64,000 nt of DNA from Takakia lepidozioides (Eukaryota; Streptophyta; Takakiopsida; Takakiales; Takakiaceae), in assembly GCA_030704615.1 (NCBI GenBank), contig CM060733.1, positions 56,296,001-56,360,000 of the forward strand. The letters are read 5' to 3'. The position numbers and the translations under genes were made by a program. Shown here one piece after another: positions 63,385 through 64,000 of this stretch (positions are counted from its first letter, which is position 1; every line of letters starts with the position of its first letter). Under the pieces are notes generated by a model that made no database searches, was not told the DNA's origin, and worked only from the letters and a program-made list of their open reading frames with translations.

Positions 63385-63548
63385 GCTTCAAGAAAGATAA
63401 TGAGTCTAAGAAATCTGAAACGAAAAGGAAAGGTGGGGTCAGAAAGAGAAAGCCTGATGGTGACACTAAAGAGGGGGAAGCAAATTCAAGAGAGGAGCTT
63501 GAGGATGGCGTTGCCATGGTGGCAGATTACAGTTCGCTGGAAACTTAA
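63385..63548 (+). CDS. Terminal exon of the POLE3/NF-YB-like gene (part 2)
   Basis: The acceptor is TTGCAG|GC. Two bases complete the glycine codon begun at 1780, then FKKDNESKKSETKRKGG, a charged Lys/Glu C-terminal tail, and a stop at 63546-63548. A short basic or acidic tail after the final histone-fold helix is the POLE3/DPB4 pattern, with RKRKPDG resembling a nuclear signal. The last 15 residues (VAMVADYSSLET) are less typical, and another intron could replace them. With the exon at 1662-1780 this gives the C-terminal 95 residues of the protein. Confidence 0.7.
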
Positions 63549-63778
63549 CACTAATAGGCACAAGCACAAGATAGAGAGATACTTGTCTCAAAATTGGTGG
63601 ACAGTGGAAACTTTGAAAGTAGACCAACAATGTTCTTTGGACCTGTGGAAGTTTCATAGGGGAACTGATTTCTTTGACAATGGCAATGGTGTCTGTTCAT
63701 TCTGAGGTCATGAGGTCATCTCTCATTATTCAGCTTGTGGTGTAGTTAACAATTCAACACAAATTGGACAACATTGTT
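63549..63778. other. Spacer after the host gene
   Basis: Short open frames only; nothing recognised. It may hold the 3' UTR of the POLE3-like gene. Confidence 0.35.
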
Positions 63779-64000
63779 TGGACCCACGGTGGTTTCATCA
63801 CGTGGAACACAATGCTTGCAGGGTATGTACAGCAAGGGCGTGGTATGGAGGCATTGGAGACCTATGATCAAATGATGGGGGAAGGGGTGAAGCCCGACCA
63901 CATCACGTTCTATGCATTTGCAATGCGTATGCAAGCCTGGCAGCTCTGGAAAAGGGTGAAGAGGTGCATGACGATCAAATCTGGAATTGTACCCGATGTC
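63779..64000 (+). pseudogene. Pentatricopeptide repeat (PPR) protein fragment, frameshifted
   Basis: It reads FITWNTMLAGYVQQG, MEALETYDQMM and EGVKPDHITF, a classic plant PLS-type PPR array. The next repeat is in another frame (NAYASLAALEKGEEVH), and the frame returns for IKSGIVPDV at the window edge. Two small indels in about 200 bases mark a degenerate copy, although sequencing error cannot be excluded. PPR proteins act in organelle RNA processing; this piece is probably non-functional. Confidence 0.7.

Overview
The window is eukaryotic nuclear DNA, most likely from a streptophyte (land plant or charophyte alga). Evidence: GT-AG introns, a POLE3/NF-YB-type histone-fold gene, a plant-style PPR remnant, MULE transposons with SWIM-type transposases, and a Ty3/gypsy element carrying a cytosine methyltransferase, a combination reported before in the charophyte Klebsormidium and in Symbiodinium. 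I cannot place it to genus.

Layout. Two exons of one host gene lie at opposite ends (1662-1780 and 63385-63548). They join in frame, so nearly the whole window is one intron of about 61.6 kb. The intron holds a single antisense Ty3/gypsy element (gypsy-1, 1976-63067, 5-bp duplication CTAGT, PPT beside the left LTR, PBS beside the right LTR). Two large insertions broke gypsy-1. (a) In its extra ORF lies a 15.2-kb TA-flanked DNA transposon (4440-19671) with GC-rich subterminal TGCGACG repeats and an unrecognised multi-exon gene. Inside this is a Penelope-like retroelement with direct and inverted terminal repeats (about 7040-15399). (b) In its RNase H codons lies a 33.4-kb MULE (MULE-33, 23701-57117, 9-bp duplication ACAACCTGC). 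MULE-33 was itself invaded by a smaller MULE (MULE-10, 29180-39091, 8-bp duplication CCCTTCTT) and by a second Ty3/gypsy element (gypsy-2, 39706-51639).

How the genes relate. Both MULEs have the same plan: a SWIM-zinc-finger MULE transposase and, divergently transcribed, a multi-exon gene for a circularly permuted (beta-class-like) DNA amino-methyltransferase. In MULE-33 the methyltransferase follows a ParB-like domain, a pairing common in phages and bacteria. Gypsy-2 carries a complete-looking C5-cytosine methyltransferase between protease and reverse transcriptase, a UAG stop in a tobamovirus-type readthrough context before RT, and a PHD finger after integrase. So three DNA-methyltransferase-like genes and a histone-reader domain sit in one transposon stack. 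Most element genes carry frameshifts or stops, and several stops look like C-to-T changes at CGA or CAG codons, as expected of methylated silenced DNA.

No tRNA, rRNA or CRISPR array was seen.
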